From assembly GCF_016629525.1 (NCBI RefSeq), contig NZ_AP024269.1, forward strand, positions 3,038,001 to 3,102,000: a stretch of 64,000 nucleotides of DNA. The letters run 5' to 3'. The notes beneath the pieces were generated by a model. It was not told the origin of the DNA. It searched no databases and saw only the letters and a list, made by a program, of their open reading frames with translations. The translations under genes and the position numbers were made by a program. Of the stretch, positions 1 to 8,902 are shown in pieces (positions within the stretch are counted from its first letter, which is position 1; every line of letters starts with the position of its first letter). The stretch is from Kaistia sp. 32K (GTDB taxonomy: Bacteria; Pseudomonadota; Alphaproteobacteria; Rhizobiales; Kaistiaceae).

Positions 1-41
1 CCTGAGTATCTGGCCCGCAATTTCCCCCGCCCGCTCGCCGT

Positions 42-225
42 CATCCCGGACGCAGCGAAGCGGAGATCCGGGATCCATCTGTCAGCAGCGGGACAGTCGG
101 CCGCCTGGCGCAGCGGAGCGGGGTCGCGCAGCGACAAACACGGATTTGTCGCCGAGCCACGAGCGTCGGCGCGAGCGGCGCCGAGGCATGGATCCCTGCT
201 TTCGCAGGGATGACGGCGGAGGGTG
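42..225. repeat. Dispersed palindromic repeat, family A
   Basis: The block is bounded by GTCATCCCGG near 42 and its reverse-complement-like GGGATGACGG near 207. An internal stem ATCCCTG/CAGGGAT lies at about 191-210. The 19 bases at 207-225 recur identically at 44540-44558, and related sequence is at 52379-52421. This is typical of short intergenic palindromes scattered in Hyphomicrobiales genomes. Confidence 0.6.
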
Positions 226-311
226 AACCAGACTTCAGCGCCTCAACGAGGGCCCTTCACCTCTCGCCTCAAGGTGACCCCTCGCGCATCTCTGGCCAGG
301 AACCGGCCTGG

Positions 312-460
312 AACCCTCCCCTTGAGGGAGGGTCAAGACCGCCATCAGGCGGTCTTGGGGAGGGGTTCTTCGTCAGGCTTGCCGCAGACTCCGCGAACTC
401 CCCCCTCCCGAAAACGCGAAGGGCGTTTTCGCCCCCCCCTCAAGGGGGAGGTTCAAGAAG
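312..460. repeat. Dispersed palindromic repeat, family C type
   Basis: Contains a perfect 9-bp hairpin AAGACCGCC / GGCGGTCTT at 335-356 with a four-base loop. It is flanked by CCCTCCCC...GGGGAGGGG arms and followed near 436-452 by a CCCCCCTCAAGGGGG palindrome. It resembles the CCCTCACCC/GGGAGAGG hairpins at 31600-31720 and 54647-54771. Non-coding. Confidence 0.5.
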
Positions 461-628
461 GAGGCCGGCTTCCACCTAAGTCCCAACATTCCGGACCAGA
501 CACTCAGGCAGAGGCCCAGAACGGCACGCCGCCCTTCGATCCTGCATTCCGGGCCTCACTCCGGTCCCCTCACCCTCCTCGCCTCCCGCCATCACTCCCA
601 CCCCATGTCATCGCTACGTCATTCTTTT

Positions 629-690
629 TGCGAATGAGTTGCAATTGCGCTTCTGCCGTGCAAACGTGACTGCGAATAATTCGCAATTGC
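629..690. promoter_or_regulatory. Two tandem Fur-family (Mur/Fur-type) boxes before sitA
   Basis: Box 2 at 671-685, TGCGAATAATTCGCA, is a perfect 7-1-7 palindrome, the architecture bound by Fur-family dimers. Box 1 at 629-643, TGCGAATGAGTTGCA, is the same with two mismatches. Each is followed by ATTGC, so the 20-mers at 629-648 and 671-690 match at 17 of 20 positions. Start-to-start spacing is 42 bp, about four helical turns, which puts both on one face. The position, 20-80 bases before sitA, fits manganese- or iron-dependent repression. That Mur rather than Fur or Irr binds is inference. Confidence 0.7.
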
Positions 691-710
691 AGCATCAGGA
701 AATGGAAAAC

Positions 711-1676
711 ATGCTCGACCGCGTGCGTCGCCGCCTTCTCTTCGCCCTGTCCGGACTGCTCGTGGCAACCGCCCTCTCCTCGGCGGCGCTGCCGGGCCAT
801 GCATTCGCTGCCGAAGAGACCCGGGCCGCCGAAGGCCAAAAACCCTTCAAGGCGGTCACGACCTTCACCATCATCGCCGACATGGCCCAGAACGTCGCCG
901 GCGATGCCGCGATCGTGGAATCCATCACCAAGCCGGGCGCCGAGATCCATAATTACCAGCCGACGCCGGGCGACATCGTGAAGGCGCAGGACGCGCAGCT
1001 GATCCTCTGGAACGGGCTCGGCCTCGAACTCTGGTTCGAGAAATTCTTCGCCAATCTCGACGGTGTGCCGCAGGCGACGATCTCGGCCGGCGTCGAGCCG
1101 ATGGGCATTTCGGAAGGGCCCTATTCCGGCAAGCCCAACCCGCATGCCTGGATGTCGCCCACCGCGGCGCGTCTCTACGTCGACAACATCCGCGACGCCT
1201 TCGTGAAATACGACCCGGCCAACGCCGAGACCTACAAGGCGAATGCCGAGGCCTACAAGGCGAAGATCGACGCCACGGTCGCGCCAATCCGCGACGCGCT
1301 CGCCGCCATTCCGGAAGAGAAGCGCTGGCTCGTTTCGAGCGAAGGCGCGTTCTCGTATCTCGCGCGCGATTTCGGCCTGAAGGAGCTCTATCTCTGGCCG
1401 ATCAACGCCGACCAGCAGGGCACGCCGAAGCAGGTGCGCAAGGTCATCGACGCGGTGCGCGCCAACAAGATCCCCGTCGTCTTCAGCGAAAGCACGATCT
1501 CGGCCAATCCGGCCAAGCAGGTGGCGCGCGAGACCGGCGCTGCCTATGGCGGCGTGCTCTATGTCGACAGCCTCAGCGAGGCGGACGGCCCGGTGCCGAC
1601 CTATCTCGATCTCTTGCGCGTCACCTCCGAGACGATCGCCAACGGCATCGTCGAAAACCCGGTACTCGGCGAATGA
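711..1676 (+). CDS. sitA: Manganese/iron ABC transporter, periplasmic binding protein SitA
   Basis: Cluster A-I metal-binding lipoprotein/periplasmic family (ZnuA/SitA/PsaA), 321 aa. A signal peptide with a basic start (LDRVRRR) and a hydrophobic core ends near AFA-A. Likely metal ligands are His in AEIHNY, His in NPHAW, Glu in SSEGAF and Asp in YVDSLS. The His-His-Glu-Asp set is that of Mn/Fe binders; zinc binders have a third His and a His-rich loop, both absent here. The ATG at 711 is chosen because AGGA lies 10 bases upstream; an in-frame ATG at 702 has no room for a ribosome site. First gene of a four-gene operon behind two Fur-type boxes; its stop overlaps sitB by 4 bases. Confidence 0.88.
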   Translation: MLDRVRRRLLFALSGLLVATALSSAALPGHAFAAEETRAAEGQKPFKAVTTFTIIADMAQNVAGDAAIVESITKPGAEIHNYQPTPGDIVKAQDAQLILWNGLGLELWFEKFFANLDGVPQATISAGVEPMGISEGPYSGKPNPHAWMSPTAARLYVDNIRDAFVKYDPANAETYKANAEAYKAKIDATVAPIRDALAAIPEEKRWLVSSEGAFSYLARDFGLKELYLWPINADQQGTPKQVRKVIDAVRANKIPVVFSESTISANPAKQVARETGAAYGGVLYVDSLSEADGPVPTYLDLLRVTSETIANGIVENPVLGE

Positions 1677-2536
1677 ACGCGCCCCTTCCCTCCCGTTCGG
1701 CGCTCGCCGCCGGCATCGCGGTCGCAGGCGCGACGGTCACCTATCGCAACGGCCACACGGCGCTGCGCGACGCCAGCTTCTCCATCCCGACCGGCACGAT
1801 CACGGCGCTGGTCGGCGTCAACGGCAGCGGCAAGTCCACGCTCTTCAAGGCGATCATGGGCTTCGTCCGCGTCTCGCGCGGCTCGATCACCATCCTCGGC
1901 CAGCCGGTCGAGAAGGCGCTCCGGCAGAACCTCGTCGCCTATGTGCCGCAGAGCGAGGACGTCGACTGGAACTTTCCGGTCCTCGTCGAGGACGTCGTGA
2001 TGATGGGGCGTTACGGCCACATGGGCATGATGCGCCTCGCCAAGGCGCGCGACCACGAAGCGGTCGCCGACGCGCTGGAACGGGTCGGCATGAGCGCGAT
2101 GCGCAAGCGCCAGATCGGCGAGCTTTCCGGAGGCCAGCGGAAGCGCGTCTTCCTCGCCCGCGCGCTGGCGCAGGACGGCCGCGTCATCCTGCTCGACGAA
2201 CCCTTCACCGGCGTCGACGTGCAGACCGAAGCGGCGATCATCGAACTGCTGCGGGGCCTGCGCGACGAGGGCCGCGTCATGCTGGTCTCGACCCACAATC
2301 TCGGCAGCGTACCGGAATTCTGCGATCGCGCCGTGCTTTTGAACCGCACCGTGCTCGCCCATGGCCCGACGCGCGAGACGTTTACCCGCGCCAATCTGGA
2401 AAAGACCTTCGGCGGCGTGCTGCGCCATGTCGTGCTCGACGCCGACCTCGCCGGCGGGTCGATCGACATCCTGACCGACGACGAGAGCCCGCTGCTGCTC
2501 CAGCCCGTCGGCGAGCGGCTGGAGGCGCAACCGTGA
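1673..2536 (+). CDS. sitB: Manganese/iron ABC transporter ATP-binding protein SitB
   Basis: ABC ATPase of 287 aa that energises Mn/Fe uptake at the inner face of the membrane. Walker A is GVNGSGKST, the signature LSGGQRKR, Walker [13 protein letters not shown], and the switch His is in STHN. The ATG overlaps the sitA stop (ATGA), and its own stop overlaps the GTG of sitC, so translation is coupled through the operon. The roughly 35 residues after the nucleotide-binding core are typical of the ZnuC/SitB/MntB group. Metal preference is taken from the SitA ligands, not from this protein. Confidence 0.88.
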   Translation: MNAPLPSRSALAAGIAVAGATVTYRNGHTALRDASFSIPTGTITALVGVNGSGKSTLFKAIMGFVRVSRGSITILGQPVEKALRQNLVAYVPQSEDVDWNFPVLVEDVVMMGRYGHMGMMRLAKARDHEAVADALERVGMSAMRKRQIGELSGGQRKRVFLARALAQDGRVILLDEPFTGVDVQTEAAIIELLRGLRDEGRVMLVSTHNLGSVPEFCDRAVLLNRTVLAHGPTRETFTRANLEKTFGGVLRHVVLDADLAGGSIDILTDDESPLLLQPVGERLEAQP

Positions 2537-3393
2537 TCGCGACCCTCCTCGAGCCGTTCGCCTATGGCTACATGCTGAACGCCATGTGGGTCAGCGCCTT
2601 GGTCGGCGGCGTCTGCGCCTTCCTCTCCGCCTATCTGATGCTGAAGGGCTGGTCGCTGATCGGCGACGCGCTTTCGCATTCGATCGTGCCGGGCGTCGCC
2701 GGCGCCTACATGCTGGGCCTGCCGTTCTCGATCGGCGCCTTTTTCTCCGGCGGCCTCGCCGCCGCCGCCATGCTGTTCCTCAACCAGCGCACCAAGCTGA
2801 AGGAAGACGCCATCATCGGGCTGATCTTCACCGGCTTCTTCGGCCTCGGCCTGTTCATGGTGTCGTTGTCGCCGACATCAGTGAACATCCAGACCATCGT
2901 GCTCGGCAACATCCTCGCCATCACGCCGGAGGACACGCTGCAGCTCGCCATCATCGGCTTCGTCTCGCTGGCGATCCTGATGGTGAAGTGGAAGGACCTG
3001 ATGGTCACCTTCTTCGACGAGAGTCACGCCCGCTCGATCGGCCTCAACCCGACCTTCCTGAAGATCCTGTTCTTCACCCTGCTCTCGGCCTGCACCGTCG
3101 CGGCGCTGCAGACGGTCGGCGCCTTCCTGGTCATCGCCATGGTGGTGACGCCGGGGGCCACCGCCTATCTGCTCACCGACCGCTTCCCGCGCCTGCTCGC
3201 GATCAGCGTCGCCGTCGGCGCCGTGACCAGTTTCGTCGGCGCCTATGCGAGCTATTTCCTCGACGGCGCGACGGGCGGCATCATCGTCGTGCTGCAGACG
3301 CTGATCTTCCTCTTGGCTTTCCTCCTCGCCCCCAAGCACGGCCTGCTCGCCGCCCGCCGCCGCGCGGCGGAAGCCCTGGAAACGGCATCATGA
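2533..3393 (+). CDS. sitC: Manganese/iron ABC transporter permease SitC
   Basis: ABC-3 family integral membrane permease, 286 aa, with about eight hydrophobic segments. Typical features are [20 protein letters not shown] near the N-terminus (coupling and pore region) and [19 protein letters not shown] in the second half. The start is GTG at 2533 inside the sitB stop; the reading frame is open further upstream only because it lies across sitB. It ends by a 4-base overlap with sitD. It probably pairs with SitD as a heterodimer, since the two are recognisable paralogues. Confidence 0.87.
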   Translation: MIATLLEPFAYGYMLNAMWVSALVGGVCAFLSAYLMLKGWSLIGDALSHSIVPGVAGAYMLGLPFSIGAFFSGGLAAAAMLFLNQRTKLKEDAIIGLIFTGFFGLGLFMVSLSPTSVNIQTIVLGNILAITPEDTLQLAIIGFVSLAILMVKWKDLMVTFFDESHARSIGLNPTFLKILFFTLLSACTVAALQTVGAFLVIAMVVTPGATAYLLTDRFPRLLAISVAVGAVTSFVGAYASYFLDGATGGIIVVLQTLIFLLAFLLAPKHGLLAARRRAAEALETAS

Positions 3394-4235
3394 TCGACAC
3401 GCTGCTGCAACCCCTCCAGTTCGCGTTCATGCAGAACGCGCTCATCATCTCGGCCCTCGTCGCAGTGCCGACGGCGCTGCTCTCCTGCTATCTCGTGCTG
3501 AAGGGCTGGTCGCTGATGGGCGACGCCATCTCGCATGCCGTGCTGCCCGGCGTCGTCGTCGCCTATATCGTCGGAGCGCCGCTTGCCGTCGGCGCCTTCG
3601 TCGCCGGCATGGGCTGTGCGCTCGCCAGCGGCTATCTGAAGGCGAACAGCCGCATCAAGCAGGATACGGTGATGGGCATCGTGTTCTCCGGCATGTTCGG
3701 CCTCGGCATCGTGCTCTACACAAAGATCGAGACCGACGTTCACTTGGACCACATCCTGTTCGGCGACATGCTCGGCGTGGGCTGGCGGGACATTCTCGAG
3801 AGCGGGCTGATCGCGCTTCTCATCACCGGCATCCTCGCGGTCAAGTGGCGCGACCTGCTGCTGCATGCCTTCGATCCGATCCAGGCGCGCGTCGTCGGTC
3901 TCCGGGTCAACTGGCTGCACTACGGCCTGCTGGCGATCCTGTCGCTCGCCATCGTCGGCGCGCTGAAGGCGGTCGGCATCATCCTCGCCATCGCCATGCT
4001 GGTCTCGCCCGGCGCCATCGCCTTCCTGCTGACGAAGAAGTTCAGCGCCATGCTGCTCTTGGCAACCGCGATCGCCGTCATCGCCTCGCTCGGCGGCGTC
4101 TATCTGAGCTTCTTCCTCGACAGCGCCCCGGCCCCGACCATCGTCCTGCTGCTGACGGCCGCCTTCGTCGTCGCCTTTATCGTCTCCACCCGCCGCGCTG
4201 CCCGCATCGAGATGGAGGCGACCCGCCCCTCCTGA
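3390..4235 (+). CDS. sitD: Manganese/iron ABC transporter permease SitD
   Basis: Second ABC-3 permease, 281 aa, paralogous to SitC: both carry LKGWSL.GDA.SH near residue 40 and I.AMLV.PGA later. The ATG at 3390 overlaps the sitC stop. It has about eight membrane segments and a basic C-terminal tail (STRRAARIEME). Last gene of sitABCD; 166 bases of non-coding DNA follow, without a clear terminator hairpin that I could identify. Confidence 0.87.
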   Translation: MIDTLLQPLQFAFMQNALIISALVAVPTALLSCYLVLKGWSLMGDAISHAVLPGVVVAYIVGAPLAVGAFVAGMGCALASGYLKANSRIKQDTVMGIVFSGMFGLGIVLYTKIETDVHLDHILFGDMLGVGWRDILESGLIALLITGILAVKWRDLLLHAFDPIQARVVGLRVNWLHYGLLAILSLAIVGALKAVGIILAIAMLVSPGAIAFLLTKKFSAMLLLATAIAVIASLGGVYLSFFLDSAPAPTIVLLLTAAFVVAFIVSTRRAARIEMEATRPS

Positions 4236-4401
4236 CCCCTCTTCCCCGCGGCATGCCTCTTGCAACGACAAATTGAAGCGTCTCACAACGGTGATCTTGG
4301 GACGCTAGGTTCACGTCGGGGAACGCTGTGCTCTTGGCAGTTCGCGTGTCTCTGATATTGGCAAGGGATGGGCGATCCGCCCGCGCACCGGGGGAACGGA
4401 C

Positions 4402-5444
4402 ATGCCATCAGCCATTTCGGACAGGCAGGCCTCGGAGCCGCGCCAGATCGACCTCGCCCTGCAGGGTGGCGGCGCGCACGGCGCCTTCACCTGGGGCGTT
4501 CTCGACCGGCTGCTCGAGGAGCCCTGGCTGAAGATCGAGGCGGTCTCGGGCACCTCGGCCGGCGCCATGAACGCCGTCGTCATGACCTCCGGCTGGACGC
4601 TTGGCGGCGCCGATGGCGCCCGCGCCGCGCTGCACGATTTCTGGGAGCGCGTCGCCAAGGCCGGCACGATGAGCCCGCTGCAGCGCAGCCCGCTCGACAA
4701 GATCATGGGTAACTGGTCGCTCGACGGTTCGCCCGCCTTCCTCACCATGGATCTGATGGCGAGGATGTTCTCGCCCTATGACCTGAACCCCATGGGCTAC
4801 AATCCGCTGACCGACATCCTGGCCGAGAGCGTCGATTTCGATCGCCTCGCCAAGGCGCCGATCAAGATCTTCGTCACGGCGACGAATGTCCGCACCGGAC
4901 GCGGCCGCATCTTCCGCAACAAGGAGATCACGCCCGACGTCCTGCTCGCCTCCGCCTGCCTGCCGACCATGTTCCAGGCGGTCGAAATCGACGGCGATCC
5001 CTATTGGGACGGCGGCTATGTCGGCAACCCGACGATCACGCCGCTGATCCGCGAGAGCGACGCGCTCGATACGATTCTCGTCCAGATCAACCCGCGCGAA
5101 CGGCCGGGCACGCCGCGCACGGCGTCAGAAATCCTGAACCGGCTCAACGAGATATCGTTCAACGCTGCCCTGATGAAGGAACTGCGCATGATCGCGCTAT
5201 GCGCGAGATGGCGACGCCGGCGACACCCGAAGGCGCGCGCTGGGCCGGCATGCGCACCCATCGGATCATGACCGATCTGATGACCGATCTCGGCCATTCC
5301 TCCAAGCTCAACGCCGAATGGGCCTTCCTCACCATGCTGCGCGACGAGGGCCGGCGCGCGGCGACGGAATTCCTCGACGACCATGGCGACGATATCGGCG
5401 AGCGCTCCAGCGCCGATATCGACGTCCTGCTGCAGGAGTGCTGA
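4402..5444 (+). pseudogene. Patatin-like phospholipase, single-base frameshift
   Basis: Serine lipase of the patatin fold. The oxyanion loop is GGGAHG (near residue 20), the nucleophile elbow GTSAG (near 50) and the catalytic Asp DGGYVG (near 205), so the dyad is intact. At about 5198 the frame breaks: the upstream frame runs into an Arg-rich tail and stops at 5271, while the expected continuation (REMATPATPEG...TDLMTDLG...FLDDHG) lies in the next frame and ends at 5444. One base seems missing in ATCGCGCTATGCGCGAG. Restored, the protein would be about 347 aa. It could be a real mutation or an assembly error. The GntP permease starts 3 bases after the stop. In related genomes this patatin often sits with 3-hydroxybutyrate genes, which suggests a poly-3-hydroxybutyrate link (inference). 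Confidence 0.8.
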
Positions 5445-5446
5445 GC

Positions 5447-6895
5447 ATGGGACTGCTTGGCATCGTCCTCGGCCTCGCGCTCCTCGTCGGCCTCGCCTTC
5501 CGCGGCTGGACCGTGCTGCTGCTCGCGCCGCTCGCCGCCCTCGTCGCGGCGCTGTTCTCCGGTGAACCGCTGCTCGCCCACTGGACGCAGACCTTCATGG
5601 GAAGCGCCGCGCAGTTCCTGGCGCAGTTCTTCCCGCTCTTCCTGCTCGGCGCGCTGTTCGGCAAGCTGATGGAGGACAGCGGCTCGGTGACGGTCATCGC
5701 CGACGCGATGATCAAGAGGCTCGGCGAGGGTCGCGCCGTGCTCGCCGTGGTGCTCGCCGGCGCCATCGTCACCTTCGGCGGCGTCAGCCTGTTCGTCGCC
5801 TTCTTCGTGCTGGCGCCGATGGCGGGGCAGGTCTTCCGCGTCGCGAATGTACCCCGCCGGCTGATGCCAGCGGCGATCGCGCTCGGCACCTCGACCTTCA
5901 CCATGTCGGCCTTCCCAGGCACGCCCTCGATCCAGAACGCCATCCCGATGCCGTTCTTCGGCACCACGCCCTTTGCCGCCCCCGGCCTCGGCATCATCGC
6001 CTCGATCATCATGCTGGTCTTCGGCATGGCCTGGCTCGGCCGGGTCGAGACGGCAGCGCGAAAAGCCGGCGAAGGCTTTGGCGGCACGACGACGGTCGAC
6101 ACCGCCAACAAGGAGGACGGCCTGCGCGAACGGGCGGCCGCAGCGCACGAGTTCGACACCGCCGAGCTTTCGCGCGGCGAGCGGAGCGCCGCGGCGCCGT
6201 CGCTCTTCCTCGCGGCGCTGCCGCTCGTCGTCGTCATTCTCGTCAACATGACGATGTCGCTGGAGATCCTGCCGCGTCTCGACCTCGCCTTCCTGGCCGA
6301 GCCCCGCTTCGGCGAGACCTCGCTCGCCGGCGTCGGCGGCGTCTGGGCGGTGATCACCGCGCTCGCCAGCGCCATCGTCGTCGCGCTGGCGATCAATTTC
6401 CGCCGCCTTCCGGCGGTGCGGGCCACCATCGACGCCGGCGCCAACGCCTCCGTGCTGCCGGTACTCAGCGTCGCGAGCCTCGTCGGCTTCGGCGCGGTGG
6501 TGGCGGCGATGCCGGCCTTCCAGGTCGTCAGCGACTGGGTGCTCGGCATCGGCGGCGGACCGCTCGTCTCGCTTGCCGCCGCGACCAACATCCTCGCCGC
6601 CCTGACCGGCTCGGCCTCCGGCGGCCTCACCATCGCGCTCGACGCGCTCGGCCCGACCTATCTGGAGCGCGCCGCCGCCATCGGCATGGACCCGGCCCTG
6701 CTCCACCGCGTCGCCGTGATGGCGTCCGGCACGCTCGACAGCCTGCCGCACAACGGCGCGGTGGTGACGCTGCTCGCCGTCTGCGGCGTCAGCCATCGCG
6801 AGGGCTATCGCGACATCGTCATGGTCGGCATCGTCGGCGCGATGATCGCCCTCGTCGCGGTCATCCTGCTCGGCGGCCTGTTCGGCTCGTTCTGA
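5447..6895 (+). CDS. GntP-family permease (gluconate / hydroxybutyrate type)
   Basis: Proton-coupled organic-acid permease of the GntP family, 482 aa, almost wholly hydrophobic with about 12-14 membrane segments. Family signs are the FGGVSLFVAFFVLAPMA segment, ALGTSTFTMSAFPGTPSIQN and, late, NGAVVTLLAVCGVSH. The ATG at 5447 lies 3 bases after the patatin stop with a GGAG-type site in the patatin 3' end, so the two are co-transcribed. Substrate is not readable from sequence; the partner suggests a short hydroxy acid such as 3-hydroxybutyrate. Confidence 0.8.
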   Translation: MGLLGIVLGLALLVGLAFRGWTVLLLAPLAALVAALFSGEPLLAHWTQTFMGSAAQFLAQFFPLFLLGALFGKLMEDSGSVTVIADAMIKRLGEGRAVLAVVLAGAIVTFGGVSLFVAFFVLAPMAGQVFRVANVPRRLMPAAIALGTSTFTMSAFPGTPSIQNAIPMPFFGTTPFAAPGLGIIASIIMLVFGMAWLGRVETAARKAGEGFGGTTTVDTANKEDGLRERAAAAHEFDTAELSRGERSAAAPSLFLAALPLVVVILVNMTMSLEILPRLDLAFLAEPRFGETSLAGVGGVWAVITALASAIVVALAINFRRLPAVRATIDAGANASVLPVLSVASLVGFGAVVAAMPAFQVVSDWVLGIGGGPLVSLAAATNILAALTGSASGGLTIALDALGPTYLERAAAIGMDPALLHRVAVMASGTLDSLPHNGAVVTLLAVCGVSHREGYRDIVMVGIVGAMIALVAVILLGGLFGSF

Positions 6896-6908
6896 AGGGC
6901 GGCCGGCG

Positions 6909-7010
6909 CTAGATCATTTCCTCGTTTCGCGGAAACGAAGAAATGATCTAGCCCTTTGTCCAATCGCGTTTTCTTCACGCGAACCGGCATCCACTTCGCT
7001 CGAAAACGCG
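6909..7010. repeat. Composite palindromic repeat between convergent genes
   Basis: Two adjacent inverted repeats. The first has arms CTAGATCATTTCCTCGTTTC (6909-6928) and 6932-6951, 20 bp with one mismatch and a 3-base loop. The second has CGCGTTTTC (6965-6973) and GAAAACGCG (7002-7010) around a 28-base centre. The unit fills the gap between the GntP stop and the converging permease stop and could act as a two-way terminator. This composite resembles a repeat widespread in Hyphomicrobiales (recognition from memory). Confidence 0.7.
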
Positions 7011-7904
7011 CTACTTGATGGCGCCGACCGTGATGCCGCGCATCAGGCTGCGCTGAAAGACGAGGAAGAACAGCACCGTCGGCACGATGCCGAGCAGCGC
7101 CGCGGCGGCGCTCGTGGTGGGATCGCTGGTGTATTGCCCCCGCAGCGTTCCCATCGCGACCGAGACCGTCTGGTTGTCGTTCGAGATCAATAGCACCAGC
7201 GGCAGCAGGAACTCGTTCCAGGTCCAGATGAAGAAGAAGGTGCCGAGCACCATCAGCGTCGGGCGCAGCACCGGCATGACGACATGCCAGAGCACCTGGA
7301 ACTTGTTGGCGCCGTCCATCTGCGCCGCCTCGATGATCTCGCGCGGGAACGCCGTCATCACTGCCGACAGCAGATAGGTGCCGAAGGCGCTCTGCAGCAC
7401 GGCGAAGACGATGATGACAGACGTCTTGGTGTCGTAGAGGCCGACCGACTTGAACAGGTAGTAGATCGGATAGACGAGCGATTCCTGCGGCACCATCACG
7501 CCCATCAGGAACAGCACCAGGATCCAGTTGCGGCCGCGGATCTTGCCGATGCCGATGGCGTAGGCGTTGAGCAAGCTGAGCGCCACGGCGACGATGGCGA
7601 CGACGCCGCTGATCAACGCGCTGTTGAAGAGCTTGCGGCCGAAATCGACGCCGGCCCAGAAGGTGAACAGCGCCGAGAGATCGAAGCTGCGCGGCAGGCC
7701 GAGCGGCCCGTTGGCGCCATAGTCGGTCGGCGATTTGACGGCGTTCATCGCCGCCAGCAAGAACGGGAACAGCGTCAGCGCCACGGCGGTGACGAGGAGC
7801 GCCAGGATCCACCAGCGCGTGGCGCCGCCGGCGTGGCGAGGACCGAGATCGGTCTCGGAATTCTTGGCGCGCGAACGTGTCACGGCGATCGAGCTTTCGG
7901 CCAT
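7011..7904 (-). CDS. Carbohydrate ABC transporter permease, MalG type
   Basis: Inner-membrane permease of the CUT1 family, 297 aa, six membrane segments. The EAA loop reads EIIEAAQMDGANKFQVLWHV, where the ATPase docks. The N-terminal stretch of about 25 polar residues precedes the first helix. It lies one base after the upstream permease gene and is the last gene of an SBP-permease-permease operon running leftward. No ATPase gene follows. Confidence 0.85.
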   Translation of the reverse strand: MAESSIAVTRSRAKNSETDLGPRHAGGATRWWILALLVTAVALTLFPFLLAAMNAVKSPTDYGANGPLGLPRSFDLSALFTFWAGVDFGRKLFNSALISGVVAIVAVALSLLNAYAIGIGKIRGRNWILVLFLMGVMVPQESLVYPIYYLFKSVGLYDTKTSVIIVFAVLQSAFGTYLLSAVMTAFPREIIEAAQMDGANKFQVLWHVVMPVLRPTLMVLGTFFFIWTWNEFLLPLVLLISNDNQTVSVAMGTLRGQYTSDPTTSAAAALLGIVPTVLFFLVFQRSLMRGITVGAIK

Positions 7905-7905
7905 T

Positions 7906-8826
7906 TCAGCGCTCCCCTTCCGTCTGACGCGCCTGGACGCGCAGGAAGACGAGGCCGAGCACCAGCGTGATCAGCATCTGCACGGACGAGATCGCCGCGC
8001 CGTAGCCGACGCGGTTGGTGGTGAAGAAGTGGTAGTAGGCGAAATAGGACGGCACGTTGGTGGCGTTGTCAGGCCCGCCCGAGGTCAGCACATAGACCGG
8101 CGCGAACACCTTCAGCGCCGCGATCGTCGTGGTCAGCCCGACGACGAAGATCTCCGGCTTCAGCATCGGAATGGTGATGTGGCGGAAGCGCGAGAGCCAG
8201 GGCGCGCCGTCGAGCTCGGCCGCCTCGTAGAGCGAGGGGTCGACGCGGGCGAGGCCCGACATGAAGACGACCAGCGCGTAGCCGACCTGCAGCCACACCA
8301 TCACCGCCATGACGGAGAGCAGCGCGGTACTGGGATCGCCGAGCCAGTTATGGGCCAGCGCGCCGAGGCCGACCGCTTTAAGAACCTCGTTCAACACGCC
8401 GATCGGACTCAGGATCCAGCCCCAGAGCACGCCGGCGACGGCGATCGGCAGGATCTGCGGCAGGTAGAAGCCGGCGCGCAGCCAGCTCGAGATCTTCCCG
8501 CCGAAGCGCGGCGCGACATAGTCGTAGAGCACGGCGGCCAGGAACAGGCCGAGCGCGGTCGGGATCGCCGCCATGGCGATGACGGCGGCGATGCTGTGCT
8601 GGAAGGCGGCCCAGAACGTGCCGTCGCGGATCAGCCGGGCGTAGTTGTCGATGCCGATGAAGGTCGGCATGCCGATGCCCTTCCAGCGCGTGAAGCTGAT
8701 GCCGAGATTCATCAGAAAGGGCAGCAGCACCACCAGCGCGAAGCCGATCAGGCCCGGGATCAGGAAGAGCGCATAACCGCTCTCGCTGACATGCCGGTCC
8801 TTCGCCGCGTGAGACGTCGAGGCCAT
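7906..8826 (-). CDS. Carbohydrate ABC transporter permease, MalF type
   Basis: CUT1-family permease of 306 aa with six predicted membrane segments. The EAA motif is YEAAELDGAPWLSRFRHITI. It is partner to the MalG-type protein encoded 1 base downstream and to the binding protein upstream. The 76-base gap to the binding-protein gene fits the usual step-down in expression between binding protein and permeases. Confidence 0.85.
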   Translation of the reverse strand: MASTSHAAKDRHVSESGYALFLIPGLIGFALVVLLPFLMNLGISFTRWKGIGMPTFIGIDNYARLIRDGTFWAAFQHSIAAVIAMAAIPTALGLFLAAVLYDYVAPRFGGKISSWLRAGFYLPQILPIAVAGVLWGWILSPIGVLNEVLKAVGLGALAHNWLGDPSTALLSVMAVMVWLQVGYALVVFMSGLARVDPSLYEAAELDGAPWLSRFRHITIPMLKPEIFVVGLTTTIAALKVFAPVYVLTSGGPDNATNVPSYFAYYHFFTTNRVGYGAAISSVQMLITLVLGLVFLRVQARQTEGER

Positions 8827-8902
8827 CCGCGATCATTTCCTATTGCAGGGATCCAAATGCGCCACCCGGCGCGAGGCCGGGTGGCAAGGCAGGGAAGCGG
8901 CG

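Larger units (their letters stand above)
1..628. other. Non-coding, repeat-rich region
   Basis: No convincing gene. Open frames here are GC-driven and show no family signature. The stretch holds two palindromic repeat blocks (about 42-225 and 312-460, listed separately) and then GC-rich DNA that leads into the sit promoter. The end of a gene lying left of the window could reach the first bases, but I cannot see one. Confidence 0.6.

Noticed and set aside
223..669. Long open frames across the first 700 bases
   Set aside because: Rich in Pro/Arg/Gly from GC-rich repeats, no family signature, and they run through palindromes and the sit promoter.
1546..2532. N-terminal extension of the SitC frame (start at 1546)
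   Set aside because: It lies fully inside sitA and sitB in another frame and is an Arg-rich shadow; the GTG at 2533 gives the normal family length.
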